From Terriglobia bacterium (GTDB lineage Bacteria; Acidobacteriota; Terriglobia; UBA7540): a DNA stretch of 38,769 nucleotides. Numbering within the stretch: position 1 is the stretch's first letter; each line of letters opens with the position of its first letter. The notes beneath the pieces are model-generated. The model was not told where the DNA came from and made no database searches. It saw nothing but the letters and a program-made list of their open reading frames with translations. This document shows, piece after piece, positions 18,251 through 30,941 of this stretch. A program made the translations under genes and the position numbers. The stretch spans positions 1 through 38,769 of the forward strand of contig JAIQGB010000010.1 in NCBI GenBank assembly GCA_020072905.1, given 5' to 3'.

Positions 18251-19573
18251 ATGAATGCTTGGCACGAAGTCCTGAACCATCTCAAAGCTAAGGTCAACAC
18301 CCAGAGTTACCAGACGTGGTTGCGCCCCACACGGTACAGCCACGTGGCCGGCGAGACCCTCGTCGTCCGCGTACCCAATCCGGAGTTCCAGGACTGGATT
18401 CAGGAACACTACGCTCCGCTCATCCAGGAGGCTCTCGAGCGGCTGAAGCTGGGAGTCCGCGAGGTCTCCTTCGTGTTCGAGGAGAACCCGGACCGGAAAG
18501 GGCCGGAGAATGGCGAGGGGAAGGTTGTGCAAGGGAAGCTCGACTTTGATTCCGTTGAGAACCAGCTTAATCCCCGATATACGTTCGAGACGTTCGTGGT
18601 CGGCTCCTGCAACCAGTTCGCCCACGCCGCGGCGCGCGCCGTCGCCGAGGCCCCCTCGAAGTCTTACAACCCCCTGTTCCTTTACGGCGGCGTGGGCCTG
18701 GGGAAGACCCACCTCATGCAGGCCGTTGGCCACCTCATCAAGAAGAACCGGAAGGAAATGCAGCTCGCCTATGTTTCCTCGGAGCGATTCACCAATGAAG
18801 TCATTAGCTCGCTCCGCTACGACGGCATGGTTTCCTTTCGGGAGAAATACCGTAACGTGGACATCCTGCTCATGGACGACATTGAGTTCATTGGCGGCAA
18901 GGAGCGCACCCAGGAGGAATTCTTCCACACTTTCAACACCCTCTATGAGGCGCAGAAGCAGGTGGTGATATCGAGCGATTGCCCACCCAAGGAAATCCTG
19001 GGGCTCGAGGAGCGGCTGCGCTCCCGGTTTGCGTGGGGACTGACCGCCGACCTGCAGACTCCGGACCTTGAGACGCGCATGGCGATCCTGGCCAAGAAGG
19101 CCGAAGCGCAAGGAATCCTCTTGCCGGACAACGTCGCCACGTTCATCGCCTCCAAAATCAAGTCAAGTATTCGCGATCTGGAAGGCGCCCTGACGCGCTT
19201 GACCGCTTATTGCTCACTGACCGGCGAGGAGATTTCGCTCGCTATGGCTCAGCAGCATCTGAAGAACTTGGTGGATATGGATGAGCGTCACGTCTCCATC
19301 GAAAACATCCAGAGAGTTGTCTGCCAAGAATTCGGCTTAAGCATTTCGCAGTTGAAGGCCAAAAATAATAGCCGTTCCGTCGCCTATCCGAGGCAAATCG
19401 CGATGTATCTCGCTAAGGAACTCACTCCGGCGTCCCTCCCGCACATCGGCAGGGAGTTTGGAGGCAAGCATCACACGACCGTTATACACTCGGTCACAAA
19501 AATCGCGGCGATGCGCAAGACGGACCGGGATTTGAACAGGCTTATCAACAAGCTAAGTGACAGCTTTGGTTAG
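18251..19573 (+). CDS. dnaA: Chromosomal replication initiator protein DnaA
   Basis: NPLFLYGGVGLGKTHLMQAVGH (Walker A), ILLMDDIEFI (Walker B), C-terminal REFGGKHHTTVIHSVTKI DnaA-box-binding signature. Confidence 0.98.
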   Translation: MNAWHEVLNHLKAKVNTQSYQTWLRPTRYSHVAGETLVVRVPNPEFQDWIQEHYAPLIQEALERLKLGVREVSFVFEENPDRKGPENGEGKVVQGKLDFDSVENQLNPRYTFETFVVGSCNQFAHAAARAVAEAPSKSYNPLFLYGGVGLGKTHLMQAVGHLIKKNRKEMQLAYVSSERFTNEVISSLRYDGMVSFREKYRNVDILLMDDIEFIGGKERTQEEFFHTFNTLYEAQKQVVISSDCPPKEILGLEERLRSRFAWGLTADLQTPDLETRMAILAKKAEAQGILLPDNVATFIASKIKSSIRDLEGALTRLTAYCSLTGEEISLAMAQQHLKNLVDMDERHVSIENIQRVVCQEFGLSISQLKAKNNSRSVAYPRQIAMYLAKELTPASLPHIGREFGGKHHTTVIHSVTKIAAMRKTDRDLNRLINKLSDSFG

Positions 19574-19776
19574 GCTTGGTGTTTTCTTGACTTTATGTGT
19601 GTGTGCGCGCGCTGTGGATTCGAATTAAGAGGTGGCCCTTTGACACAAACTCACAATAGGCACTTTGTATTCCACAGTGTGGTCAGCAATAAGTGGATTT
19701 GCTTACTTTGACTTGCATATTTTCCACAAATCCACAAGCCCTACTGCTAAAATAGAGTTTACAGGATCTAACCCTT
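19574..19776. other. Candidate replication origin (dnaA-dnaN spacer with DnaA boxes)
   Basis: TTTTCCACA (19720-19728), AAATCCACA (19728-19736), TATTCCACA (19668-19676), TGTGGATTC (19613-19621, complementary strand GAATCCACA); locally AT-richer than the flanks. Confidence 0.6.
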
Positions 19777-20892
19777 ATGGAATTCTCGGCTAAGAAGTCA
19801 GACCTCCTCCGGGAACTTAACCTGACCCAGGGAGTTGTTGAAAAGAAGACAACCATCCCCATCCTTTCCAATCTCCTCCTGGAGTTTGAGGGTTCGGGAC
19901 TCAAGCTTAGCGCCACGGATCTCGAACTCGGACTTCGGTGCACTTGCGCGGCGAACGTGAAAAAGGAAGGTGCCGGAACCGTCCCAGCGAAACGGCTCTT
20001 GGAGATTGTGCGTTCCCTGCCGGAAGCCGAGGTCCGTTTCAAGATTCTGGAGAACCACTGGGTGCAACTAAACTGCGAACGGGCCTCCTTCAAGTTGGTG
20101 GGGATGGCCCGGGACAATTTCCCCGTACTCCCGGCGATTCCGAAAGTAGTGGCAACGCTTCCTGCCAACGTCCTCGCTGCATTGATCCAAAAGACGATTT
20201 TTGCCATCTCCAACGAGGAATCCCGTTATACCTTGAACGGAGCTTTACTTCTCTTGAAGCCGGAAAGCGTCTCAATGGTAGCGACAGACGGGCATCGGTT
20301 GGCGCTCGTCGAGCAGGATACGAGAGTCACCGGGATCTCCAACGAACTTCGCGCCTTGGTTCCCAAGAAGGCAATGGGTGAGTTGCAGCGGTTGCTGGCT
20401 GAAAGCGCTGCGGATGCGCCTGTGGAGTTCGCCAAGGACGAGAGCCACCTCTTCTTCTCAGTGGGTGAACGCGTTTTAATTTCGCGGATGCTCACTGGGC
20501 AATTCCCGAATTACGAGGCTGTTCTGCCGCGCGAGAACAACCGCATCATCGAGTTGGACAAGGATCTGGTAACGGCGGCGGTTCGTCGTGTCGCGCTCCT
20601 TGCCGACGAGCGCTCGCGCGCGATCCGCGTCCAGGTGGACAAGGATCGGTTTGAGGTCTTCTCTTCCAGCGGTGAATACGGCGAAGCCCACGAGACACTC
20701 GATGCCCAGTACACGGGCGAGCCCCTGCAGATCGGGTTCAACTATCAATATCTGCTGGACTTTTTGAATGTCATCGGAGACGGCGGGAAGGTGCGCTTCG
20801 AGCTCAAGGATGAGCAAAGCGCTGGCCAACTGCGCCCGGGCGGTGAGGAATCGTACCGATATCGTTACGTCATCATGCCGATGCGCATTTGA
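19777..20892 (+). CDS. dnaN: DNA polymerase III subunit beta (sliding clamp)
   Basis: MEFSAKKSDLLRELNLTQGVVEKKTTIPILSNLLLE; ATDGHRLAL; C-terminal YRYVIMPMRI. Confidence 0.98.
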   Translation: MEFSAKKSDLLRELNLTQGVVEKKTTIPILSNLLLEFEGSGLKLSATDLELGLRCTCAANVKKEGAGTVPAKRLLEIVRSLPEAEVRFKILENHWVQLNCERASFKLVGMARDNFPVLPAIPKVVATLPANVLAALIQKTIFAISNEESRYTLNGALLLLKPESVSMVATDGHRLALVEQDTRVTGISNELRALVPKKAMGELQRLLAESAADAPVEFAKDESHLFFSVGERVLISRMLTGQFPNYEAVLPRENNRIIELDKDLVTAAVRRVALLADERSRAIRVQVDKDRFEVFSSSGEYGEAHETLDAQYTGEPLQIGFNYQYLLDFLNVIGDGGKVRFELKDEQSAGQLRPGGEESYRYRYVIMPMRI

Positions 20893-21013
20893 CAGCTTTT
20901 GTGCGGAAGGTGACTGGCCCCGGTGAGCGCTTGGGGAGACAAAGTGACTTCCAAAGGCCAAGTAGCCAAGGGGTGGAAGTTCTGAAAGGTACCAAGAGCT
21001 ATTGGGTTTGTGA

Positions 21014-23503
<2,490 letters not shown>

Positions 23504-23562
23504 CGCCGATTCACCGCAGGATTCGCGGGCAAGTACTTCGCCCGTGCTCTTAAGGAAGATTC

Positions 23563-26006
23563 ATGGGTGACCAGGAACTGATTAAGCCGACGCGGGAAAT
23601 TCCCGTCAACATTGAAGACGAGATGCGCGCGTCGTATCTCGACTACGCGATGAGCGTCATCATCGGGCGCGCGCTGCCCGACGTCCGCGACGGCTTGAAG
23701 CCCGTGCATCGCCGCATTCTCTATGCGATGTACAAAGAGGGCAACACCAGCGACCCGTCTACGACACGCTGGTGCGCATGGCGCAGGACTTCAACATGCG
23801 CTACCCGCTCATCGACGGCCAGGGGAACTTCGGCTCGGTGGATGGCGACCCGGCGGCGGCCTATCGATACACGGAGTGCCGGCTCTCGCGCCTCGCGGAA
23901 GAACTCCTGGCCGACATCGAAAAGGAAACAGTCGATTTCGTTCCCAACTTCGACGAGTCCACGGAAGAGCCGACCGTCCTGCCCACCAAGGTCCCCAACC
24001 TGCTCGTCAACGGCTCGGATGGCATCGCCGTCGGCATGGCCACCAAGATTCCGCCGCACAACCTCACAGAAATCATCGACGCTGGCATTCTGCTCATCAA
24101 CAAGCCCAACTCCTCGACTGACGAAATCCTCTCGCTCGTGCCCGGGCCGGATTTTCCCACTGGGGCTTACATCTACGGACGCAGCGGCATCAAGACCGCT
24201 TACGAAACCGGCCGCGGCCAATTCACCATGCGCGCCAAGGCGGCCATCGAGCGGCCCACCAAGGAGAAGCAGCAGATCGTCATCACCGAAATTCCCTTCC
24301 AGGTGAACAAAGCGAAGACGATCGAGCGCATCGCCCAGCTCGTTCAAGACAAGAAGATCGAGGGAATCTCCGACATCCGCGACGAGAGCGACCGAGAAGG
24401 CATGCGCGTCGTCATCGAGCTGAAGCGCGGCGAGCAGCCGGAAGTCATCCTCAACAACCTCTACAAGCACACGCAGCTTCAGGAAACCTTCGGCATGATC
24501 ATGCTGGCCATCGTCAACGGCCAGCCGCGCACCCTCTCGCTCGTCGAAGCCATCCAGCTTTTCATCGACCACCGCGTCAACGTGGTGCGGCGGCGCACTG
24601 CCTATCTGCTGCGCAAAGCCCAGGAGCGCGCGCACATCCTGGAAGGATTCCTCAAGGCGCTCCAGCACCTGGACGCCATCATCAAGCTGATCCGTGCGTC
24701 GAAAGCGCCTAAGGACGCGCGCGAAGGTTTGATGGAGCGCTTTGATTTCACGGAGCGGCAGGCGCAGGCCATCCTCGAGCTGCAGTTGCAGCGCCTGACC
24801 GCGCTCGAGCGCGAGAAGATCCAGCAGGAGTACGACGAGCTGCAGAAGAAGATCGCCGAGTACAAGGAAATCCTGGCGAGCGACCGGGTTCTGAAGAAAC
24901 TGATCGTCGACGAACTCAAGCAGGTGCAGAAGGAATACGGCGACCTACGGCGCACGGAGATCATCGAGGAGCAGGCGGAGATCAAGCTCGAAGACCTCAT
25001 CGCCGAGGAAGACGTGGTCATCACACTCTCGCACGCCGGCTATGCCAAGCGCACGCCGCTCTCCACCTATCGCCAGCAGGGGCGCGGGGGCAAGGGCCGC
25101 ATCGGCATGAAGACGCGCGAGGAGGACTTCGTCGAGCACCTCTTCATTGCCTCCACGCACAGCTACATCCTGGTCTTCACCAACACCGGGCGCGTTTACT
25201 GGCTGAAGGTGTACGAGATTCCGGACGTGGGCGCCGCGGGCCGCGGGAAGAACATCGTCAACCTCGTCAGCCTCGCGTCGGGAGAGAAAGTCGCCTCCGT
25301 GGTTGCCGTGCGGCAATTGCCCGACGAGCCCAAGGACGTGGCGGTGGACGGCGAAACCTTCGCGGCCGAAGGGTACGTGATCCTGGCGACCCGCCACGGC
25401 CTGATCAAGAAGTCGCGGCTCGCGGAGTTTTCCAATCCCCTCTCGCGCGGCATCATCGCCATGAGCATCGAGGAAGGCGACGAATTGATCGCCGGCAAGC
25501 TCACCTCCGGCCGCGACACGATTTTCCTCGCCAGCCACGAAGGCATGGCCATCCGCTTCCCGGAGACGGACGTGCGCGATATGGGCCGCCAGGCGTACGG
25601 CGTCTACGCCATGGACCTGGAAAAGGGCGACTACATCGTGGGCATGGAAATCGTCGGCGAAAAGGAACTGATCCTCTCCGTCACCGAGAAAGGCTACGGC
25701 AAGCGCACGGCCATCACCGAGTATCGCCTCCAGTCGCGGGCCGGCAAGGGAGTCATCAACGTCAAGACCGTGGAGCGCAACGGGAAAGTGGTCGGCGCGC
25801 TGAGCGTCACGGAGGACTCGGAAGTCATGATCATCAGCGCGCAAGGCAAGATCGCTCGGCTCGATTCGAGCAAGATCCGCGAGTCCGGCCGCTCGGCGCA
25901 AGGCGTGCGGCTGATGGCGCTCGAAGGCGACGACGCGGTGGCCGCCGTCTGCCTGGTCCGCAGCGAAACCAACGGCGGGCCGTCACAACCCCCGCTGATC
26001 CAATAG
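23563..26006 (+). pseudogene. gyrA: DNA gyrase subunit A, broken by an internal deletion/frameshift near 23752-23760
   Basis: N-terminal frame: [65 protein letters not shown]; the gene resumes in another frame as [43 protein letters not shown]. Segment equivalent to E. coli ~61-84 is absent. Confidence 0.9.
23772..26006 (+). CDS. gyrA: DNA gyrase subunit A, C-terminal part (catalytic Tyr region, coiled-coil, CTD) as the longest intact frame
   Basis: [10 protein letters not shown] catalytic tyrosine context, [50 protein letters not shown] (GyrA-box-like). Confidence 0.9.
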   Translation: MRMAQDFNMRYPLIDGQGNFGSVDGDPAAAYRYTECRLSRLAEELLADIEKETVDFVPNFDESTEEPTVLPTKVPNLLVNGSDGIAVGMATKIPPHNLTEIIDAGILLINKPNSSTDEILSLVPGPDFPTGAYIYGRSGIKTAYETGRGQFTMRAKAAIERPTKEKQQIVITEIPFQVNKAKTIERIAQLVQDKKIEGISDIRDESDREGMRVVIELKRGEQPEVILNNLYKHTQLQETFGMIMLAIVNGQPRTLSLVEAIQLFIDHRVNVVRRRTAYLLRKAQERAHILEGFLKALQHLDAIIKLIRASKAPKDAREGLMERFDFTERQAQAILELQLQRLTALEREKIQQEYDELQKKIAEYKEILASDRVLKKLIVDELKQVQKEYGDLRRTEIIEEQAEIKLEDLIAEEDVVITLSHAGYAKRTPLSTYRQQGRGGKGRIGMKTREEDFVEHLFIASTHSYILVFTNTGRVYWLKVYEIPDVGAAGRGKNIVNLVSLASGEKVASVVAVRQLPDEPKDVAVDGETFAAEGYVILATRHGLIKKSRLAEFSNPLSRGIIAMSIEEGDELIAGKLTSGRDTIFLASHEGMAIRFPETDVRDMGRQAYGVYAMDLEKGDYIVGMEIVGEKELILSVTEKGYGKRTAITEYRLQSRAGKGVINVKTVERNGKVVGALSVTEDSEVMIISAQGKIARLDSSKIRESGRSAQGVRLMALEGDDAVAAVCLVRSETNGGPSQPPLIQ

Positions 26007-26037
26007 CGCTGGCCTTACGGCCGGCAAGGGGAATTCG

Positions 26038-26061
26038 AGGGGCGCAGCTTGCTGCGCCCCT
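26038..26061. terminator. Perfect 10-bp hairpin after gyrA (AGGGGCGCAG-CTTG-CTGCGCCCCT)
   Basis: Perfect arms with tetraloop CTTG; no long U-tract follows (tacttgtctt). Confidence 0.5.
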
Positions 26062-26114
26062 ACTTGTCTTGGGCGATTCCGGCGCGGTATCCTAGCCCTT
26101 CAGGGCGGAAGTGA

Positions 26115-26936
26115 ATGACCGAACTTGAATCAAAAGAGCGGCGGCTTTACGAAGTGCTGGGAAAAGTCCCCACGCTCATCGTCGCCTATTCGGGCGGAGT
26201 GGATTCGGCGTATCTGGCCTACGCGGCGCATCGCGCGCTGGGCGAGCGGATGCTGGCCGTGACGGCGCTCAGCGCGAGTTATTCCGAACGCGACCGGCGG
26301 GAGGCGGAAGCCTGCGTGGCGCGCTTCCAGCTCCCCCACGAATTCATTGAGACTGACGAGCTCGCGAATCCCGCGTATCGCGCCAACAATCCCGACCGCT
26401 GCTATTTCTGCAAAGACGAACTCTTCGACAAGCTCGATGCGCTCGCGGTCCGTCGCGGCTTCACGGCTGTCGCCTACGGCGTGAACGTGGACGATCAAGG
26501 TGACTGGCGGCCGGGCCAACGCGCCGCGCGCGAGCATCGCGTGATGGCGCCATTGCTCGACGCCGGGCTCACCAAGGCAGACATTCGCGAGCTTGCCCAC
26601 CGCGCCGATGTTCCGGTTTGGAACCGTCCCGCCAGCGCCTGCCTTTCCTCGCGCATCGCCTACGGCATCGAAGTTACGCCGGAGCGGCTGAAGACCATCG
26701 AGCAAGGCGAGGAGGCGCTCCGCGAGCTCGGCTTCCGCCAGTTTCGCGTTCGTCATCACGACGAACTGGTGCGCATCGAGATCGCGCCGGAAGAGCTTCC
26801 CCGCGCCCTCGCACCAGAGATGGCGGAAAAATTCGTCGCCATCTTCAAAGCCTTGGGATTCAACTTCGTGACACTCGACCTGGAAGGCTACCGCTCCGGC
26901 TCGCTCAACACCCACCTCATCCAAATCCAGAACTGA
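26115..26936 (+). CDS. larE: ATP-dependent sacrificial sulfur transferase LarE
   Basis: IVAYSGGVDSAYLAYAAHRALG PP-loop, NNPDRCYFCKDELFD, NRPASACLSSRIAYGIEVTPERL. Confidence 0.92.
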   Translation: MTELESKERRLYEVLGKVPTLIVAYSGGVDSAYLAYAAHRALGERMLAVTALSASYSERDRREAEACVARFQLPHEFIETDELANPAYRANNPDRCYFCKDELFDKLDALAVRRGFTAVAYGVNVDDQGDWRPGQRAAREHRVMAPLLDAGLTKADIRELAHRADVPVWNRPASACLSSRIAYGIEVTPERLKTIEQGEEALRELGFRQFRVRHHDELVRIEIAPEELPRALAPEMAEKFVAIFKALGFNFVTLDLEGYRSGSLNTHLIQIQN

Positions 26937-26977
26937 CTCAGTTGTGTTACTCTCCGTCTGTCCGACAGGAGGAAATC

Positions 26978-27913
26978 GTGCGCTCTTCAAAGATCGCTGG
27001 CTGCGTTTGCTTCTTGCTCGTCCTGTTTTTTTCCGCTCACTGGTCCCTCCGCGCGCAAACCCAGAACCTCGCGGAGCGGCTCGGCTATCCCGCGGACGCG
27101 AAGCTACTGATCATTCACGCGGACGACCTCGGCTTGGCGCATTCGGTGGACCAGGCCAGCTTCGCGGCGCTCGACCAGAAGGCCGTGACGTCGGCCAGCA
27201 TCATGGTGCCCTGCCCATGGTTCAGCGAAGTCGCCTCTTACGCCCAGGCGCACCCGGAAGCCGATCTGGGCCTGCACCTCACGCTCACCAGCGAATGGAA
27301 AACCTACCGGTGGGGACCCCTCGCCTCAAAGGATCAGGTCCGCGGCCTGCTGGATCCGATGGGCTACCTCTGGCCGGACGTGCCGCCGGTCGTCAAGAAC
27401 GCCAGCCCCGAAGAAGTCGAGCGCGAGATTCGCGCGCAGGTTGACGAGGCTATCCGCGCGGGTGTCAAACCCACCCATCTCGACTCGCACATGGGGACAC
27501 TTTTTGCCAATCCCGCATTCTTCGCCGCTTATGTGAAGGTGGCGCACGAGTACGGGGTGCCGTTCTTCGCCCCGCGTGTCCCGAACGCGCCGAAAGAAAT
27601 CCTGGCCTTGGGGGAAAAGACCGGTTTCCTGCTCGACGGCTTCGCGATGGCAGGCGACCAACTGAAACCTGAAGGATGGCAGGCGTTCTATGCGAGCGTC
27701 TTGCGCTCACTCCAGCCCGGTGTGACGGAACTGATCGTTCACCTCGGCCACGACGACGCCGAGCTTCAGGCCATCGCCGTCGATCATCCCGCCTATGGCA
27801 GCGCCTGGCGCCAGCGGGACTTTGATGTGATGACGAGCCCCGCGTTCAAGAAGGCGCTGGAAGAAAACCATGTCGTCCTTATCGGCTGGAGCGATTTGAA
27901 GAAGCTGCTGTAG
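26978..27913 (+). CDS. Exported ChbG/HpnK (YdjC)-family deacetylase
   Basis: GTG start after AGGAGG; signal peptide; LLIIHADDLGLAHSVDQASFAAL, DLGLHLTLTSEW, PTHLDSHMGTL. Confidence 0.85.
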   Translation: MRSSKIAGCVCFLLVLFFSAHWSLRAQTQNLAERLGYPADAKLLIIHADDLGLAHSVDQASFAALDQKAVTSASIMVPCPWFSEVASYAQAHPEADLGLHLTLTSEWKTYRWGPLASKDQVRGLLDPMGYLWPDVPPVVKNASPEEVEREIRAQVDEAIRAGVKPTHLDSHMGTLFANPAFFAAYVKVAHEYGVPFFAPRVPNAPKEILALGEKTGFLLDGFAMAGDQLKPEGWQAFYASVLRSLQPGVTELIVHLGHDDAELQAIAVDHPAYGSAWRQRDFDVMTSPAFKKALEENHVVLIGWSDLKKLL

Positions 27914-27972
27914 CGGCGGGCTTCAGGTTGGCACTTGCGAATGTGCTAAGAGCCGCGGCCGCTCCTGGCTGT

Positions 27973-27990
27973 GCCGGGCTGAAGCCCGGC
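27973..27990. terminator. Palindrome GCCGGGCTGAAGCCCGGC between convergent genes
   Basis: 8-bp perfect arms, immediately 3' of both the deacetylase (+) and HDAC (-) genes. Confidence 0.5.
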
Positions 27991-27991
27991 G

Positions 27992-28888
27992 CTATCGGGC
28001 GAATTCCTTGGCAACGCGCACAGTGTTGGTGTGTATGGTGACGGTATCCTCGACGTGGCGGGCGTAGCCGCCGGCGAGGGTGACGGCGACGGGAATTTTC
28101 TTGGCGTGGGCCTTTTCAAGCACCAGCCGGTCCCGCTTTTCGAGCCCCTCGAGAGTCAGCCTTAATCCCCCCAACTGATCTTCGCGGTACGGGTCGGCGC
28201 CCGCGACATACAAGATGAGTTCCGGAGAGGATTCGGCGAGCGCTTTGTCCAGCCCCTCGCCGAACGCGGCGAGATATCCGTCGTCGTCCACGCCGTCCGG
28301 CAAATTGATATCCAGCGAGCTGGGCGGCTTGGGGTGGGGATAGTTATTCGCCTGGTGGATGGAGAGCGTGAAAACGCTCGGGTCGCCGCCGAAGATCGCC
28401 GCGGTGCCGTTGCCCTGGTGAACGTCGCAATCGACGGTCATGGCGCGCTCGATGGCCTGATCCTTTTGCAGCCGGCGAATGGCGATGGCGATGTCGTTCA
28501 GCACGCAGAAACCTTCGCCGTGGTCGGGGTAGGCGTGGTGAAAGCCGCCGCCGATGTTGACCGCCGCGCCGTCTTCGATGGCCAGCCGTCCGGCCAGGAT
28601 TGAGCCGCCCGCCGAGAGCCACACGGCGCGGACCAGTTCCGGCGAGTAAGGGATCTCGAGGCGCATGATTTCGAGATAGGAGAGTTTGCCGGTCTGCAGC
28701 TTGCGGATGTAATCGCGGTGGTGGACGAGAGCCACATCGTCGTCCGAGGCGGCCTGGGGCTCGACGATGTCCTCAGGCTTCGCCACGCCGTCGCGCAGCA
28801 GCCTCTCTTTGATCAGCCGATACTTGATGGACGGGAAGACGTGGTCGCCCAGGTGAAGGTCGTATTGGTCGGAGTAGATTACCTTCAT
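27992..28888 (-). CDS. Histone deacetylase superfamily protein (class IV/HDAC11-like)
   Basis: NIGGGFHHAYPDHGEGFCVLNDIAIAIRRL, DCDVHQGNGTAAIF, YVAGADPYREDQLGGLRLTLEGLEKRDRLV, LAGGYA. Start at MKVIYSDQYDLHLGDH. Confidence 0.9.
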   Translation of the reverse strand: MKVIYSDQYDLHLGDHVFPSIKYRLIKERLLRDGVAKPEDIVEPQAASDDDVALVHHRDYIRKLQTGKLSYLEIMRLEIPYSPELVRAVWLSAGGSILAGRLAIEDGAAVNIGGGFHHAYPDHGEGFCVLNDIAIAIRRLQKDQAIERAMTVDCDVHQGNGTAAIFGGDPSVFTLSIHQANNYPHPKPPSSLDINLPDGVDDDGYLAAFGEGLDKALAESSPELILYVAGADPYREDQLGGLRLTLEGLEKRDRLVLEKAHAKKIPVAVTLAGGYARHVEDTVTIHTNTVRVAKEFAR

Positions 28889-28900
28889 CAGGCCCATTCG

Positions 28901-28980
28901 CCACAGAGGCACAGAGGCGCCAAGGGCCGCAAGCGGATCTGTCTTCTGATTTCCTTCTCTGCGTCTCTGTGTCTTTGTGA
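28901..28980. repeat. CACAGAG-type imperfect inverted repeat between the HDAC and glmS genes
   Basis: ccacagaggcacagagg (28901-28917) versus ctctgcgtctctgtgtctttgtga (28957-28980), the complementary arm. Confidence 0.6.
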
Positions 28981-28988
28981 CGATCTTT

Positions 28989-30863
28989 TCATTCCACCGT
29001 CACCGACTTGGCTAGATTCCTTGGCTGGTCCACATCGCAGCCGCGCAGAACCCCCATGTGGTAGGCGAGCAATTGCAGCGGCACGGCTTCGAGAATCGTG
29101 GAGAGCATCCCGATCGTGTGAGGCAGCACGACCAGATGATCGGCCATGGCGCGGACTTCCGTATCGCCCTCGGTGATCAGGGCGAGGATCGCGGCACCGC
29201 GCGCCTTAGCTTCCTTGATGTTGGAGATCGTCCGTTCGTAGCGCGCCCGCGAGTAGGGGGATTCCCAGTTGCAGGTAGCGATGACCACGACGGGCAGGCC
29301 CTCGGTGATAAGCGCGTTTGGCCCGTGCTTCATCTCACCCGCCGGATACGCTTCCGCATGGATGTAAGAGAGTTTTTTCAGCTTCAGCGCGCCTTCGAGC
29401 GCCACCGGGAAATGCACGCCACGGCCGAGGAAGAGAAAATCCGACGAGCGGTAAAAGATGCGGGCCAGGTCTTCGATCTCCTCATCTTTTTGCAGCACGG
29501 CTTCGAGCTTTTTGGGCAGGGCGGTCAGGGCGTTAAGCAACTTCTTCGATTCGGAGGGTGGCAGCACACCGCGCGTGTGGCCGAGATACACGGAAAAGAG
29601 CAGCAGCGCGGTCAACTGCCCGGTGAAGGTTTTGGTCGAGCCCACGCCGATCTCCGGTCCCGCATGCGTGTAGATCGTCCCGTTCGCCTCGCGCGGCGCC
29701 ATGCTGCCCAGGACGTTGCAGATGGCGAGCGTCTTCGAGCCCTTGGCGTGGGCCTCGCGCTGCGCGGCGATGGTATCCGCTGTCTCGCCGGATTGGGTGA
29801 TGAGCACCGTCAGCGTGCGGGGGTCGACGAGCGGGTCACGGTAGCGGAATTCCGAGGCGTAATCCACTTCCACGGGCACCTTCGCCAGCCGCTCGATCAT
29901 CACCTTGCCGGCCAGCCCGGCGTGGCGCGAGGTTCCCGCGGCCACAATTTTGATTTCGCGGAAGGAGCGGAACTCGTCCTCGGTGATCTCCATTTCGTCC
30001 AGGAACACCTGGCCGGTTTCGGGGGAGATGCGCCCGAGCGTCGTGTCGCGGACGGCGCGAGGCTGCTCGTAGATCTCCTTGAGCGTGAAGTGCCGGAAGC
30101 CGCCCTTTTCGGCCAGGATGGGGTCCCAGGTGATGTGCTGCACGCGGCGCGTGACGGGACGGCCGTCGAAATCGGTCAGCTTCACGCCATGCGGCGTGAG
30201 CACGGCTAGGTCGCCATCCGCCAGGAAGAAAATCTCGCGCGTGTGATAGAGGATCGCCGGGACGTCGCTCGCCACGAAGTACTCGTCCTTGCCCAGGCCG
30301 ATGACGGCGGGCGGCCCTTGGCGGACGGCGACGATCTTGTTCAGGTCGCGCGTCGAGATGATGGCCAGGGCAAAGACGCCGGTGAGTTGCCGCACCGCCG
30401 CGCGTACGGCCTCCTCGAGATTGCCGGGGTGCGAGCCGGCGGAGCCGCCATCGAGATGCTTTTCGATCAGGTGGGCGATGACTTCCGTGTCCGTCTCGGT
30501 GGTGAACTTGTGGCCCTCCTCTTCCAGCACCTTCTTGATTTCCAGATAATTTTCGATGATGCCGTTGTGCACCACGACGACCGTGCCGTGACAGTCGCGG
30601 TGGGGATGCGCGTTCTCTTCCGTGGGCGCGCCGTGCGTGGCCCAGCGCGTGTGCCCGATCCCGTAAGTCCCGTCGATGGGGTTGAGCCGGATGACCTCTT
30701 CCAGGTTCCGCAGCTTGCCGGTCGCGCGGCGGATTTCAAGCTTCCCCTCGCGAATCACCGCCAGGCCCGCCGAGTCGTAGCCGCGGTACTGCAGCCGCTG
30801 CAGGCCTTCGAGCAGCACGGGCACCACACGCTTGTTGCCTATATATCCGACGATTCCCGACAT
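28989..30863 (-). CDS. glmS: Glutamine--fructose-6-phosphate aminotransferase (isomerizing)
   Basis: [48 protein letters not shown]-terminal [12 protein letters not shown]. Confidence 0.97.
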   Translation of the reverse strand: MSGIVGYIGNKRVVPVLLEGLQRLQYRGYDSAGLAVIREGKLEIRRATGKLRNLEEVIRLNPIDGTYGIGHTRWATHGAPTEENAHPHRDCHGTVVVVHNGIIENYLEIKKVLEEEGHKFTTETDTEVIAHLIEKHLDGGSAGSHPGNLEEAVRAAVRQLTGVFALAIISTRDLNKIVAVRQGPPAVIGLGKDEYFVASDVPAILYHTREIFFLADGDLAVLTPHGVKLTDFDGRPVTRRVQHITWDPILAEKGGFRHFTLKEIYEQPRAVRDTTLGRISPETGQVFLDEMEITEDEFRSFREIKIVAAGTSRHAGLAGKVMIERLAKVPVEVDYASEFRYRDPLVDPRTLTVLITQSGETADTIAAQREAHAKGSKTLAICNVLGSMAPREANGTIYTHAGPEIGVGSTKTFTGQLTALLLFSVYLGHTRGVLPPSESKKLLNALTALPKKLEAVLQKDEEIEDLARIFYRSSDFLFLGRGVHFPVALEGALKLKKLSYIHAEAYPAGEMKHGPNALITEGLPVVVIATCNWESPYSRARYERTISNIKEAKARGAAILALITEGDTEVRAMADHLVVLPHTIGMLSTILEAVPLQLLAYHMGVLRGCDVDQPRNLAKSVTVE

Positions 30864-30941
30864 GGAGGTCTCTTTCCGGGAGAGTCGCGCGGCTTGGCCG
30901 CTTCCAGTTTGAGGACTACGCAGACCCAGGAAAAGCAAGCC

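Noticed and set aside
23750-23765. Programmed ribosomal frameshift in gyrA
   Set aside because: A frameshift alone would not restore the ~24 missing conserved residues; no slippery heptamer seen.
29058-30209. 383-aa plus-strand ORF antisense to glmS
   Set aside because: Shadow ORF; glmS is unambiguous.
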